Positions 7,569-16,671 of a stretch of 64,000 bases of DNA are shown piece by piece; position 1 is the first letter of the stretch; each line of letters opens with the position of its first letter. The stretch comes from Rhizobiaceae bacterium (GTDB lineage Bacteria > Pseudomonadota > Alphaproteobacteria > Rhizobiales > Rhizobiaceae). The stretch spans positions 62,001 to 126,000 of the forward strand of contig JAEPNK010000001.1 of NCBI GenBank assembly GCA_017643495.1. Direction: 5' to 3'. Under the pieces are notes generated by a model that made no database searches, was not told the origin of the DNA, and saw only the letters and a program-made list of their open reading frames with translations. Position numbers and translations under genes: made by a program.

Positions 7569-8483
7569 TCATTCGCTTTGAAGAAATGCCTCAACCGCCT
7601 CCCGCCGCGGCATCGGAGCAACCGCACCGTAGCCCTGGGTTGAAAGAGCTGCGGCAGCATTGGCATATCGCGCCGCCTCGAACGGGGTGTCCCCCATCGA
7701 GAGTCTGGCCAAAAAGGCTCCGTCAAAGGTATCGCCGGCTGCTGTTGCATCCACAGCCTCGACTGATCGCCCTTTCACCCTTTGTCTTTCATCCCCGGTA
7801 GCAACCAGGGTTCCTTCCTTGCCAAGGGTAAGGGCTACCAGTCCTGCACCAAGTTCAAGATAAAAGTCACAGATTGCATCGGGATCAGTGAGCCCCGTCA
7901 ACTGCTCGGCATCTTCCAGTCCGGGCAAGGCGATGTCACAAAGCTTCATTGCTGCATGGGTGACAGCTCTCGCCCTTTCCAGCGGCCAGAGTTTCAGTCT
8001 CAGGTTCGTGTCATATGAAACACGGCAACCGGCATCCCTTGCATGACCGATTGCAGCAAAAACCGCATCGGTCGCCGTATCGGAAATTGCCTGGCTTATG
8101 CCTGAAACATGAAGAATCCTGGCTGACTTGATGGCCTCAACAGGCAGATCGTCAGGTCCCATGCGACTGCTGGCTGAACCAGCCCGAAAATAACTGAACT
8201 CGTGACCACTCTTGGTATGCGTGACAAAGTAAACCCCTGTATGGGCATCAGCCACCTGGCGAACGGTCGATGTGTCAACATTTTCGCGTTCCCACAACGC
8301 CATGAAATCATTGCCAAACGGATCAGCGCCAACATGGGTGACATAACCCACACGTGCACCTTGCCGCGCCGCAGCGATTGCACAGTTTGATGTGTCCCCT
8401 CCGTGCCCCGGCAGATAATTTCCGTCGGGCTGCTGGTTGAACTCCATCAACGGCTCACCGAGGCAAAGCAGTTCCTGTGTCAT
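7569..8483 (-). CDS. kdgK: PfkB-family sugar kinase, 2-keto-3-deoxygluconate kinase-like
   Basis: Ribokinase/PfkB-type kinase of 304 residues. It begins ELLCLGEPLMEFNQQPDGNYLPGHGGDTSN, as KdgK enzymes do, and ends with the ATP-site signature AAGDTFDGAFLA, whose Asp is the catalytic base. KdgK phosphorylates 2-keto-3-deoxygluconate to KDPG, which the neighbouring aldolase gene (9254-9895) would cleave to pyruvate and glyceraldehyde 3-phosphate. About 100 bases separate it from the upstream RraA-like gene, the longest gap in the operon. The substrate could be another 2-keto-3-deoxy sugar acid. Confidence 0.82.
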   Translation of the reverse strand: MTQELLCLGEPLMEFNQQPDGNYLPGHGGDTSNCAIAAARQGARVGYVTHVGADPFGNDFMALWERENVDTSTVRQVADAHTGVYFVTHTKSGHEFSYFRAGSASSRMGPDDLPVEAIKSARILHVSGISQAISDTATDAVFAAIGHARDAGCRVSYDTNLRLKLWPLERARAVTHAAMKLCDIALPGLEDAEQLTGLTDPDAICDFYLELGAGLVALTLGKEGTLVATGDERQRVKGRSVEAVDATAAGDTFDGAFLARLSMGDTPFEAARYANAAAALSTQGYGAVAPMPRREAVEAFLQSE

Positions 8484-8587
8484 GATCGCCGTCCCCCGAC
8501 CTGCATCCTCAAACCCGGACCGGCCTTCAATCGGAATAACGGAGCTATAGCCATGATTTTCTTCATACCTGACATATGCCTGCCTGC

Positions 8588-9238
8588 TTATATTCTGCCG
8601 TATTTTGCAAGGCCGTCACGAAGCGAGCCGCTCTCAATGATCAGGCGTGCCTGTTCTGCTTCACGCTCGTCAATTTCCCGCGACATTTCCAAAACCGCTT
8701 CCGCATGTTCCCGGGGCACACAGACAACACCGTCAATGTCACCAACAATCAGGTCGCCGGGGTGAACGATAACCCCGCCCATGTCCACTTCAACGTTGGC
8801 AGCAAGTGTCTTGGCGCGACCCAGTGTTGTGCCGGGACAAACTGTTCGTGAGTAGACCGGAAAATCGTAATCCCGGCGGATTTCGACAATGTCACGAATG
8901 CCACCGTCAAGGACTGCCGCCTCGTGCTTGTTTGCCACAGCACCTGCTGTCATCAACCCGCCCCAGATCGCCACATCGACGGACTTGTTGGTTGAAATCA
9001 CGATAACTGAACCGGCATCGGCCTCATCAATTGCATCAAGGGCATGTTGCGGAGGCACAAACTCGTCGGTGGGTCCTTCGAGCACCGTCACAGCAGGGCC
9101 AACAATCTTGTTTTCATTGGTACGGGGACGGATATCGTAGTTCATCAGCCCGCTTTTACCGGCAATCTGGTCCACTGCATCGGCAACAGATGCTGTGGCC
9201 ACTTCGCGAAATCCGGCGATTAGTTCATTCAGGTTCAT
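8588..9238 (-). CDS. RraA-like aldolase / decarboxylase family protein
   Basis: A 216-residue protein of the RraA / 4-hydroxy-4-methyl-2-oxoglutarate (HMG) aldolase family. The motifs LDGGIRDIVEIRR and PGDLIVGDIDGVVCVP carry the Arg and Asp that bind substrate carboxylate and metal in HMG/CHA aldolases. Retention of this active site and its position among sugar-acid genes point to a metabolic lyase rather than the RNase E inhibitor RraA. It is preceded by eda with a 15-base gap. Its substrate may be a branched or 4-hydroxy-2-keto acid; this is unproven. Confidence 0.75.
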   Translation of the reverse strand: MNLNELIAGFREVATASVADAVDQIAGKSGLMNYDIRPRTNENKIVGPAVTVLEGPTDEFVPPQHALDAIDEADAGSVIVISTNKSVDVAIWGGLMTAGAVANKHEAAVLDGGIRDIVEIRRDYDFPVYSRTVCPGTTLGRAKTLAANVEVDMGGVIVHPGDLIVGDIDGVVCVPREHAEAVLEMSREIDEREAEQARLIIESGSLRDGLAKYGRI

Positions 9239-9253
9239 GTGATTGTCCTCATG

Positions 9254-9895
9254 TTAGGAAGTATGAAATGATGCGGCCTCGAGTGCCGCAATGATTTGAT
9301 TGCGCGCCTGTTCTGTCTTGCCGGCAACAAGCGCTTCGAAAGGCAACAGGTTTCCACCCATCCCCACACAGACAGCACCGGCCTCCAGATAAGACTGGGT
9401 ATTTTCAGGTGTGACTCCGCCTGTTGGCATGAGCGGGATATCCGGAAAAACCGAAGTCAATGCCTTCAGGAACCCGGGTCCGCCTGCCGAGTTTGCAGGA
9501 AACACCTTTACGATGGACGCCCCTGCTGATGCATGGTGCAACACCTCTCCCGGTGTCATGGCGCCGGGCAGGTAAGGCTTGCCAGCTTCCCTTGCCGTTT
9601 CAGAAACCTGACTGCTCCAGCATGGCGAAACCAGAAATCCGGCTCCAGCCTTCAGGGCCAGTTCGGTATCTTGCTGCGTTAAAACTGTACCCGCACCAAT
9701 TTCGATTTCCGGAAACCGGCTGCGCATCTGGGCGATCAGCTCTGCAAATCCCGGAATCGTTGTCGTAAGTTCGAGCACAGACAAGCCTTCCTCCACCAGC
9801 AACACACAAGCCTGGAGAGCGATGTCATGGTCGTGGTGACGAACCACAGGTATGATCTTTGAGGCACTGAGCCGTTCTTTGAAACTCACTACCAT
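9254..9895 (-). CDS. eda: KDPG / 4-hydroxy-2-oxoglutarate aldolase
   Basis: Class I aldolase of 213 residues. It cleaves 2-keto-3-deoxy-6-phosphogluconate to pyruvate and glyceraldehyde 3-phosphate and can also act on 4-hydroxy-2-oxoglutarate. Schiff-base Lys lies in SIVKVFPAN, the catalytic Glu region in EIGAGTVLT and a phosphate-binding loop in LMPTGGV. It overlaps the stop of the upstream hydroxyacid dehydrogenase gene by 7 bases, so translation is coupled. With the KDG kinase this gives a complete lower route from 2-keto-3-deoxygluconate. Confidence 0.88.
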   Translation of the reverse strand: MVVSFKERLSASKIIPVVRHHDHDIALQACVLLVEEGLSVLELTTTIPGFAELIAQMRSRFPEIEIGAGTVLTQQDTELALKAGAGFLVSPCWSSQVSETAREAGKPYLPGAMTPGEVLHHASAGASIVKVFPANSAGGPGFLKALTSVFPDIPLMPTGGVTPENTQSYLEAGAVCVGMGGNLLPFEALVAGKTEQARNQIIAALEAASFHTS

Positions 9896-10857
9896 GGGTT
9901 CACCCAGTTTCTCGGCTTCTCACCTCTCAATACACGCTCTACTTCATGGGCCGCATTTCTCTGCAAAACAGAGACAGTGCGTTCCGAGTACCATGCCGTG
10001 TGATCAGAAAGGACAGTGTTGGGAGTTCCAAGAAGGGGATGTGCCGAGTCCAATGGTTCATGCTCGAAAACATCAATCCCTGCTCCGAAAATCCTGTTTT
10101 TGGCCAGGCAATCAGCCAAAGCTGTTTCATCAACCAATCCGCCTCTTGAAACGTTTATCAGAATGGATTGGGGCTTCATCCTGCCAAGCTTTTCCCGGTC
10201 GAGAATATGTCTGGTCTCGGCAGTGTATGGTGTATGAAGGCTTACAACATCTGCTTCACTGCAAAGCGTGTCCAGATCAGCGATCTGGATACCGTGCGTT
10301 TTTGCAGTATCTGCGTCTAGATACGGGTCATAGCCCAGAACACTGGCAAACCCGATTGCCCGGAATTTTCTTGCAACTTCAAGGCCGATTTTTCCACAAC
10401 CAATCAGGCCAAGAACAGCATTCTCGCGATTGGGTACCGGCGCTTCCTGGCCAACACCCCATCGCCCTTCCCTGACCTCACGGTCACGAGACGGAATTCG
10501 CCTTTGCACCGCCAGATACAGGGCCAGCGCATGTTCTGATACTTCGTTTTCCGCACCGTAATCCGGCACGTTGGCAACGTGAATGCGGCGAGCGGAAGCA
10601 GCCGCAAGGTCGATGTTGTCCACACCCACGCCGTAGCGCACAATAACCTTCAGGTTCGGACAACTGTCTATTTCACTAGCCGTTACCGGTCTTTCACGCA
10701 CCAGCAACGCAACCGGATCGAGTTGCTTCAGTGATGAGGCCGCATCCTCGTCCGCCGAGACCGGCACAATTCTCGCATCATGCGCCGAAAGAACTTCCCC
10801 CTCGGCAGCATAGTCCCTGTAGCCAGGTTCAAGAATTGCAATGGTAATGGCAGACAT
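9889..10857 (-). CDS. D-2-hydroxyacid dehydrogenase (SerA/CtBP-like)
   Basis: NAD-dependent D-isomer-specific 2-hydroxyacid dehydrogenase of 322 residues. The Rossmann motif is GLIGCGKIGLEVARKF; the catalytic set is visible as the Arg in NVSRGGLVDE, Glu in GIDVFEHEP and His in LSDHTAWYSERT. No C-terminal ACT domain is present, so it is not a regulated serine-pathway SerA. It sits between the TRAP binding protein gene and eda in the sugar-acid operon and probably oxidises or reduces a 2-hydroxy sugar acid. The exact substrate cannot be read from sequence. Confidence 0.82.
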   Translation of the reverse strand: MSAITIAILEPGYRDYAAEGEVLSAHDARIVPVSADEDAASSLKQLDPVALLVRERPVTASEIDSCPNLKVIVRYGVGVDNIDLAAASARRIHVANVPDYGAENEVSEHALALYLAVQRRIPSRDREVREGRWGVGQEAPVPNRENAVLGLIGCGKIGLEVARKFRAIGFASVLGYDPYLDADTAKTHGIQIADLDTLCSEADVVSLHTPYTAETRHILDREKLGRMKPQSILINVSRGGLVDETALADCLAKNRIFGAGIDVFEHEPLDSAHPLLGTPNTVLSDHTAWYSERTVSVLQRNAAHEVERVLRGEKPRNWVNPW

Positions 10858-10881
10858 GTTGATGCGGCCTCCTCAGCTTGG

Positions 10882-11895
10882 TCAGTTTCCGCGATAGGCT
10901 TCAATTGCCGCATCGAGGCGGTCAGGCCATTCGGCACCAATCTCCCCGACGACAAATTCACGAACCGCAGGCTGGGCGGCGGCACGGAACTTCGCTTTCT
11001 GCTCCGGGCTGACCGACACTACTTCCATGCCCTTTTCAGAGAGGATTGCAGTGGCATTTGCGTCCTGCGCTGCCGTCATGCCGCGATGGATGGTTTTGGA
11101 TATCTCCACACACTGGTCCACGGCTTTTTTCTCGCCATCTGTCAGCCCTTCATAGAAACTGTCTGACATGAGGTAAGCGTGCCAGGAGAAGACGTGACCA
11201 TCCAGGGAAACATATTTCTGGTGCTGGTACAGGGATGCGTTCACAATATTGGTGACGCCGTTTTCCTGTCCATCCACTACACCTTGTTGCAGTGCGCCAG
11301 GCAATTCAGGCCAAGGCACAGGTGTCGCAGATGCCCCAAGGCTCTCTACCAGCGTGACCCAAACAGGTGCCGTCATCACACGCAGCTTCAAGCCTTTCAT
11401 GTCTTCAGGTTCAGCAACTGGGCGTACATTGTTGGTGAAGTTTCGAACACCATTGTCAGCGACCCCGAACCCGCGAATGCCGGTTTTCTCGCGCATGTCT
11501 TCGAACAAGGCATCCCCGAAGTCACTGTCCATGACGGACCAGGCCATTGCCTGGTCATCAAACAGGTAGGGGATGGCAAGAACTGAAAACGGTTTGTAAA
11601 CCGCCGAGATCGGACCGTCATGTATGGCAGCCATCTGGACTGTACCCAGTTGCAGGCCTTCCATGATTTCTGATCCGCCACCCAACTGGCTTGCAGGGAA
11701 AATCTGGACGTCTATTGATCCGGAAGTCTTGCCCTCAACACAGGTTTCAAACGCAAGTGCAGCCGCATGTTTTGGCGAACTCAGGTCAGCAGACTGGAAA
11801 TGTGCATATTTGAGCTCTTTGGCGCTGGCAGCATTTGCTGCAACAGACAAGGCAATTGCAGCGGTGCTTAGCATTAGTTTCGACATGATTTTCAT
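10882..11895 (-). CDS. dctP: TRAP transporter substrate-binding protein DctP
   Basis: Periplasmic binding protein of 337 residues for a tripartite ATP-independent transporter. ATG 11895 has AAGGAGG just upstream and gives a clear signal peptide (MKIMSKLMLSTAAIALSVAANAASA). The DctP fold is recognised from QLGGGSEIMEGLQLGTVQMA and MKGLKLRVMTAPVWVTLVESLGA; the Arg in LKLRVM is the conserved carboxylate ligand, so the cargo is an organic acid. The gene order here is Q-M-P rather than the commoner P-Q-M. Catabolic neighbours point to a hexonate or related sugar acid. Confidence 0.88.
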   Translation of the reverse strand: MKIMSKLMLSTAAIALSVAANAASAKELKYAHFQSADLSSPKHAAALAFETCVEGKTSGSIDVQIFPASQLGGGSEIMEGLQLGTVQMAAIHDGPISAVYKPFSVLAIPYLFDDQAMAWSVMDSDFGDALFEDMREKTGIRGFGVADNGVRNFTNNVRPVAEPEDMKGLKLRVMTAPVWVTLVESLGASATPVPWPELPGALQQGVVDGQENGVTNIVNASLYQHQKYVSLDGHVFSWHAYLMSDSFYEGLTDGEKKAVDQCVEISKTIHRGMTAAQDANATAILSEKGMEVVSVSPEQKAKFRAAAQPAVREFVVGEIGAEWPDRLDAAIEAYRGN

Positions 11896-11914
11896 GTGTT
11901 TCCTCCTTTTCATG

Positions 11915-13201
11915 TCAGTTTGCAAATCCGAAATAATTCGGAACAAAAGTGCTGATGCCGGGAACCAGAATGACCAGCAGCAACACAATCATTTCAGCCA
12001 GAAGCAAGGGCAGAACACTGCGCGACAATGCTTCGATACGCAGACGGCCAACTGTCGAAATCACGAACAATACCGGCCCGACAGGCGGGGTAATCATCCC
12101 GATTGTAAGATTGAGAACCAGCATCATGCCGAACTGGAGCGGGTCTATCCCGGCTCCGTAGGCAATCGGCCCAAGGATTGGCGTCAGAATGATCAACGCA
12201 GGCAATGTGTCTATGAAGAACCCGCAGACCAGCACAAATCCGGCAAGGATGAACAGTATTGCGAGCCGGTTGTCCGTCAGGCCGGTAATGAGCTTTGCGA
12301 TTTCCTGGGGTATCTGAAGGTAGGTCAGGAGCCAGGCAAAAATCGAGGCAAAAGCCACGATCAGGAATACAGACGAAGTGATCACCGCAGCGCGAAGAAA
12401 AGCATGATAAATGCCAGAGAAGGTAAACGCCCTGAGCAGAAGCCCCAGCAGCAACGCATATGCAGAAGCCACCGCGCCCGCTTCCGTTGGAGTAAAGACA
12501 CCAAACAGGATCCCGCCAAGAATTATCGCGGGCATTACTATTGCAGGGGCTGCATCAAGCGTTGCCCTCGCCAACTCTCCCAGGCCAGCCCTTTCTTCAC
12601 GCCCGCGATAACCGTGGCGGGTTGAAACGATGTGATTGGCAATCGCCAGCGCAAGACCGAGCAATATCCCCGGAACAATCCCGGCCAGGAAAAGGCCGGC
12701 TACCGTCACGCCATTGGTCGAAATGGCAAAGATAACAGCAAGAATGGATGGCGGAATGATCGGACCGATGGTTGCTGTCGCTGCTGACAAGGCACCAGCG
12801 TAATTTTCTTCATATCCGGCCTTGCGCATCATCTTCATGACGATTGCTGACGGGCCTGCTGCATCCGCAAGGGCAGAGCCGCTAATGCCGGCAAACAGCA
12901 TGGAAACCAGAATGTTTACATGGCCCAGTCCGCCGCGAACATGGCCAACAAGGGCATTGGCAAACCGCAGGAGCGAATTGGTCAGGCCACATGCAGTCAT
13001 CAACTCGGAAGCAAGAATGAAAAACGGCACGGCCATCAGGGGAAAACTGTCAATCCCGGCAAACATGCGTTGCGTTGCAACAAGCGGGTTCAGTGAGCCA
13101 TCCACAAAAATCGCAACAATGCCGGCAATTCCCATTGTAAAGGCAACCGGCACACTGAGTACCAGTGTCGCAACAAAGAGGATCAGAAGCGTTTTAGCCA
13201 A
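11915..13201 (-). CDS. dctM: TRAP transporter large permease DctM
   Basis: Large integral-membrane subunit (about 428 residues, roughly 11-13 membrane helices) that drives sodium-coupled uptake in TRAP systems. Family sequences include FPLMAVPFFILASELMTACG, SGSALADAAG and IGPIIPPSI. I chose the TTG at 13201, which overlaps the dctQ stop and is preceded by GAGAGGTG; a GTG at 13210 and an ATG at 13228 in the same frame are alternatives. It works with DctQ and DctP. Confidence 0.87.
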   Translation of the reverse strand: MAKTLLILFVATLVLSVPVAFTMGIAGIVAIFVDGSLNPLVATQRMFAGIDSFPLMAVPFFILASELMTACGLTNSLLRFANALVGHVRGGLGHVNILVSMLFAGISGSALADAAGPSAIVMKMMRKAGYEENYAGALSAATATIGPIIPPSILAVIFAISTNGVTVAGLFLAGIVPGILLGLALAIANHIVSTRHGYRGREERAGLGELARATLDAAPAIVMPAIILGGILFGVFTPTEAGAVASAYALLLGLLLRAFTFSGIYHAFLRAAVITSSVFLIVAFASIFAWLLTYLQIPQEIAKLITGLTDNRLAILFILAGFVLVCGFFIDTLPALIILTPILGPIAYGAGIDPLQFGMMLVLNLTIGMITPPVGPVLFVISTVGRLRIEALSRSVLPLLLAEMIVLLLVILVPGISTFVPNYFGFAN

Positions 13202-13709
13202 CGTCTGCACCTCTCTCCGACCCGTCATTCATGTCGGTATAATCGAAGTCTTCGTAAACAAAGCGCCGCGCATACAGCAGCAAATGGATCAGGAAAATCA
13301 CACAGCCAACGGGAATTGACAGGTAGGGAATGCCACGGGAGATACCCGTCGACATCGTTTCTTTCGGCCAGCCAAACTGGACAAACTTTACCCCGAGCCA
13401 GGCCATCGTCGCCATGAAGGCAAACATTACAAAAACGATTGCCCATCGAAGAAGACGGCGAAATTTTTCAGAAAGCAGTTCGGGAACTATTCCTATCGCT
13501 ACCAGCCGCCCTTCCCGCAGGGCCAGACCAGCGCCACTGAACGCACCCAGTATCATCAGGTGCCGGGCAGTTTCCTCAACCCACGCAAATGATGACCCAA
13601 AACCGTAACGACCAACGACATTCATCGTGACAATTGCAAACACAATCGCCAGTACAGCCGATACCAGCCACCGGTTGGCTTCGGTAAAAACTTGCTCCAC
13701 GCGCCTCAA
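13194..13709 (-). CDS. dctQ: TRAP transporter small permease DctQ
   Basis: Small TRAP membrane subunit of 171 residues with four predicted helices (for example WLVSAVLAIVFAIVTMNVV and YLSIPVGCVIFLIHLLLYA). The typical DctQ stretch FAWVEETARHLMILGAFSGA is present. Start is a TTG with GGAGG seven bases upstream. It is the first gene of the operon, 119 bases from the divergent GntR regulator gene, and overlaps dctM by about 8 bases. Confidence 0.85.
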   Translation of the reverse strand: MRRVEQVFTEANRWLVSAVLAIVFAIVTMNVVGRYGFGSSFAWVEETARHLMILGAFSGAGLALREGRLVAIGIVPELLSEKFRRLLRWAIVFVMFAFMATMAWLGVKFVQFGWPKETMSTGISRGIPYLSIPVGCVIFLIHLLLYARRFVYEDFDYTDMNDGSERGADVG

Positions 13710-13743
13710 TCAATTTCCTCCAACGGCGAATTGATGACGGAAA

Positions 13744-13789
13744 CTGGCATTCTGTATGCCAGTTGTCAACACTGACATATTGTATGCCA
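13744..13789. promoter_or_regulatory. Paired operator for the GntR regulator
   Basis: Two related inverted repeats in the divergent gntR/dctQ promoter region. Site 1 (13744-13762) is CTGGCAT-TCTGT-ATGCCAG; site 2 (13773-13789) is TGACAT-ATTGT-ATGCCA. Both have 5-base centres ending TGT and are 28 bases apart centre to centre. Their place and symmetry suit a dimeric FadR-type repressor controlling both directions. Confidence 0.65.
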
Positions 13790-13828
13790 AATCAGAGGTG
13801 TGTATAGGTTATGTAACGGAGAAAATTG

Positions 13829-14518
13829 ATGCCCCTTTTGAACAGGCCTAAGTCACTGACCGAGCTGGTAACCGAGAAATTGCGCGAACTGATAGTCGAT
13901 GGAACGCTTGCTCTTGGCTCCAATCTTTCGGAAGCAAGCATTGCCAAGGACCTGGGTGTCAGCAGAACCCCGGTACGCGAAGCGGTTAATCGCCTTGAAA
14001 TGGAAGGGTTGCTGCGGATTGAACCTCAACGGGGAACATTCGTCTTCTCTCTGGAACCCGAAGAACTGGCAATGATCTGCGATGCAAGGGTATGCCTTGA
14101 AACCACAGCGATGACCGAGGCGATTTCAAGAAATCCCGAAACCCTGCAAGAGGCACTCGCCGACTGTGTTGCACAAATGAAAACGGCAAGACAGAAAGCA
14201 GATGACCAAGGCTACCTCGCACTGGATACGCATTTCCACCAGTGCATACTTGATCATTCCGGCAACCGCTTCCTGAATGATGCCTATCAGACAATCTCAT
14301 TCAAGATGGCCGCCATTCGCAACCGTCTCGGCCGCCATCCAGACCACATGGCCAAGTCATTTCGGGAACATTGCGAAATGCTTGAAACCGTGAAAAACCG
14401 CGACGTTGAGAAAGCACTGCGAATTCTGGAAGCTCACATTGGCCGCAAGGAAGGGTCGTATTGGGATTTTGCAACGGGTGGCGAGGACTCCGGCTTCAGC
14501 CTTGCTCCCGCTGTCTAG
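13829..14518 (+). CDS. GntR-family regulator, FadR/FCD subfamily
   Basis: Transcription regulator of 229 residues with an N-terminal winged helix (SLTELVTEKLRELIVDG then LGVSRTPVREAVNRLEMEGLL) and a C-terminal all-helical FCD ligand domain that keeps the metal-binding His pattern (DTHFHQCILDHSGN, and SFREHCEMLE). ATG 13829 has GGAG seven bases upstream; a TTG one codon earlier is possible. It is divergent from the TRAP/sugar-acid operon and is its likely local repressor, with a sugar acid or keto acid as effector. Confidence 0.87.
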   Translation: MPLLNRPKSLTELVTEKLRELIVDGTLALGSNLSEASIAKDLGVSRTPVREAVNRLEMEGLLRIEPQRGTFVFSLEPEELAMICDARVCLETTAMTEAISRNPETLQEALADCVAQMKTARQKADDQGYLALDTHFHQCILDHSGNRFLNDAYQTISFKMAAIRNRLGRHPDHMAKSFREHCEMLETVKNRDVEKALRILEAHIGRKEGSYWDFATGGEDSGFSLAPAV

Positions 14519-14548
14519 CGGCGACCGCTGCGCAAAACGCTTTCCTGC

Positions 14549-15445
14549 TTATTCAAAACGCGTCTTTGACCATACCGATTTGATCAGCCTCGATTCCCTG
14601 TCGCCCGAATTTATGTAAAAAGCGATGGTCAGGTCACAGCTACCCAGCAAGGCACTGAGGTCCGCCAGCTTCCCCGCCTCCAGCTCCCTGTAGACCATGC
14701 TTAACGGAAGCCATGCAATTCCAAGGCTGGCGAGCGCCATTTCCTTGATACCCGCAGAAAAAGCCGATTCCAGAACCGTGTTGCCGGCTGTTCTGCGCAA
14801 GGCGAAATTCTTCCCCTCCGCCAACAGAAGCGATCCGAAATAACTGTCGGGTGGATACACGATAGCCGGCGTGTTTTCAGGAATTTCCGCACCTTCAATC
14901 TTCAGGTGTCTTAGACCACCGCCAACCACAGGCACCAGACTGTCTTTTCCCCATTCATGCCGTTCTACGGATTGGTCAAACGCCATCTGGCGGGTGTGCT
15001 GGTCTTCATAGCGCAACAGCATGGATGCATCACCGCGCAAGAACATCGAAACACATTCGCTGTTGTTTCCTGCCCGCAACCTGAAATTCAGGTTCGGAAA
15101 GCTGTTCCTTGCCAACGCCACCATGTCCGGAAATGCCGACAGGATGAGCGCATGCTGTGTGGCGATGGATATCGTGACCTGCTCCTTGTCGAAATTGACA
15201 AGGTTCTGCTTCAGTTCATCAATCCGTTGAACCAGGGACTTGATTTCGTCTTCGTTGGCAACAAGCGAAGGAAGCAGCTCCACCCGGTTTGCCCCTCGAT
15301 CGAGCAAGGGTGTGCCAATCCAGTCTTCAACCGCCCTGACACGCCTGGAAAAAGCCGGTTGCGTAACATTGCGCCTTGCAGCGGCACGGTTGAGGCTCCC
15401 CTCCTCGAGCAAAACCAGCATGTCTTCAAGAAACTGTAAATTCAT
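14549..15445 (-). CDS. LysR-family transcriptional regulator
   Basis: LTTR of 298 residues: N-terminal helix-turn-helix ([34 protein letters not shown]) and a C-terminal periplasmic-binding-like effector domain. It lies divergent from the CuyA-like gene with inverted repeats between them, so it probably controls the cysteate-type operon in response to its substrate. Its 3' end faces the gntR gene with a 30-base gap. Confidence 0.87.
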   Translation of the reverse strand: MNLQFLEDMLVLLEEGSLNRAAARRNVTQPAFSRRVRAVEDWIGTPLLDRGANRVELLPSLVANEDEIKSLVQRIDELKQNLVNFDKEQVTISIATQHALILSAFPDMVALARNSFPNLNFRLRAGNNSECVSMFLRGDASMLLRYEDQHTRQMAFDQSVERHEWGKDSLVPVVGGGLRHLKIEGAEIPENTPAIVYPPDSYFGSLLLAEGKNFALRRTAGNTVLESAFSAGIKEMALASLGIAWLPLSMVYRELEAGKLADLSALLGSCDLTIAFYINSGDRESRLIKSVWSKTRFE

Positions 15446-15458
15446 TCAATCCTCTTTG

Positions 15459-15486
15459 CTCATATGAAAAGTATGAGTGGGCATAC
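15459..15486. promoter_or_regulatory. Overlapping inverted repeats between lysR and cuyA
   Basis: Two overlapping perfect inverted repeats: CTCATA-N7-TATGAG (15459-15477) and GTATG-N6-CATAC (15471-15486). They share the middle half-site and repeat CATA/TATG about every 10-11 bases, on one DNA face. A further TATATG follows at 15495-15500. This resembles an LTTR operator array. It also covers an upstream in-frame ATG of the next gene (15464), arguing for a later start. Confidence 0.55.
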
Positions 15487-15555
15487 AAAAATGCATTATA
15501 TGCCGCCGAATTTATGGTCAATAATCAATCGAACAATAGCAATTGATGGTTATGG

Positions 15556-16651
15556 TATGAGTGCAGTCACCTCTGAAACATTGAAGACAAATCCGGCCGA
15601 TGCAACTCCCTCCCTGGCGCGTTGCAAGGAACTGGCGGTATCGCTTTCAAGATTCCCGCGCATAAGGCTCGGGCACTTCCCAACACCACTGGAGCCGATG
15701 GACAAGCTTAGCAAGGCGCTGGGAGGACCCCGCATCTGGGTAAAACGGGATGACTGTACCGGACTTTCTTCAGGCGGCAACAAGACCCGAAAGCTGGAAT
15801 ACCTGATGGCCGATGCGGCCGAGAAGGGAGCCGACACCGTAATCACACAGGGAGCCACCCAGTCGAACCATGCCCGTCAGACTGCCGCTGCTGCGGCAAA
15901 GCTCGACATGAAGTGTCACATTCTTCTTGAAAACCGCACCGGCTCGAATGACCAGCAGTATATCTATAACGGCAATGTGTTGCTCGACCGGCTTCATGGC
16001 GCAACCGTCTCCAAGAGGCCCGGTGGCGCTGACATGAATGCAGAGATGGAAAAGCTTGCCGACCAGCTCCGCGAAAACGGACACAAGCCCTATGTCATTC
16101 CGGGAGGGGGATCAAACGAGATCGGCGCGCTTGGCTATGTCAATTGCGCAAGGGAGTTGACCGAGCAGGCAATGGAAAACGGCCTGCGCATTGATGCACT
16201 GGTCCATGCGACGGGCAGTTCCGGCACACAAGCCGGACTGGTTGCAGGCCTGGCCGCGTTGCGAAGCGATATTCACCTTCTCGGCATCGGCGTGCGTGCT
16301 GCACAACCCAAACAGGAAGAGATGGTGTTCGATCTGGCCGTCAAGACGGCCAGGTACGCCGGACTGGATGTTGAAATCGACAGGGAGGAAGTTCGCGCCA
16401 ACTGTGACTATGTCGGCCCCGGTTACGGGCTGCCAACGGATGGAATGCGCGAAGCATTGAAAATGCTGGCCCGGATGGAGGGCCTGCTTTTTGATCCCGT
16501 TTACTCGGGGAAGGGACTGGACGGACTGATTGATCTGGTCAGAAAAGGCAAGTTTGAAGGGATGGAAAACATTGTGTTCCTGCATACCGGAGGTAGTGCA
16601 GCACTGTTCGGTTATCCGGAAACATTCGACTTGCCGGATTATACAACTTAA
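15556..16651 (+). CDS. cuyA: L-cysteate sulfo-lyase / D-cysteine desulfhydrase (CuyA-like)
   Basis: PLP-dependent enzyme of the ACC deaminase / D-cysteine desulfhydrase fold. PLP Lys lies in [34 protein letters not shown] and [12 protein letters not shown] are close to L-cysteate sulfo-lyases of marine alphaproteobacteria. Those enzymes convert L-cysteate to pyruvate, ammonia and sulfite. I take the ATG at 15556 because upstream in-frame ATGs fall within the operator repeats; even so the N-terminus is about 30 residues longer than in typical family members, and the ribosome site is weak. The downstream GltIJKL-like transporter favours an acidic substrate such as cysteate over D-cysteine. Confidence 0.78.
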
Positions 16652-16671
16652 CAAGCAAAGGGAGAGTAGAA

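Noticed and set aside
8484-8587. A riboswitch or internal promoter in the longest gap of the sugar-acid operon
   Set aside because: No stable stem-loop or convincing promoter hexamers were found in these 104 bases.
15464-15555. Start of the CuyA-like protein at 15464
   Set aside because: It would place the start within the operator repeats, 19 bases from lysR, and add about 30 residues without homology.
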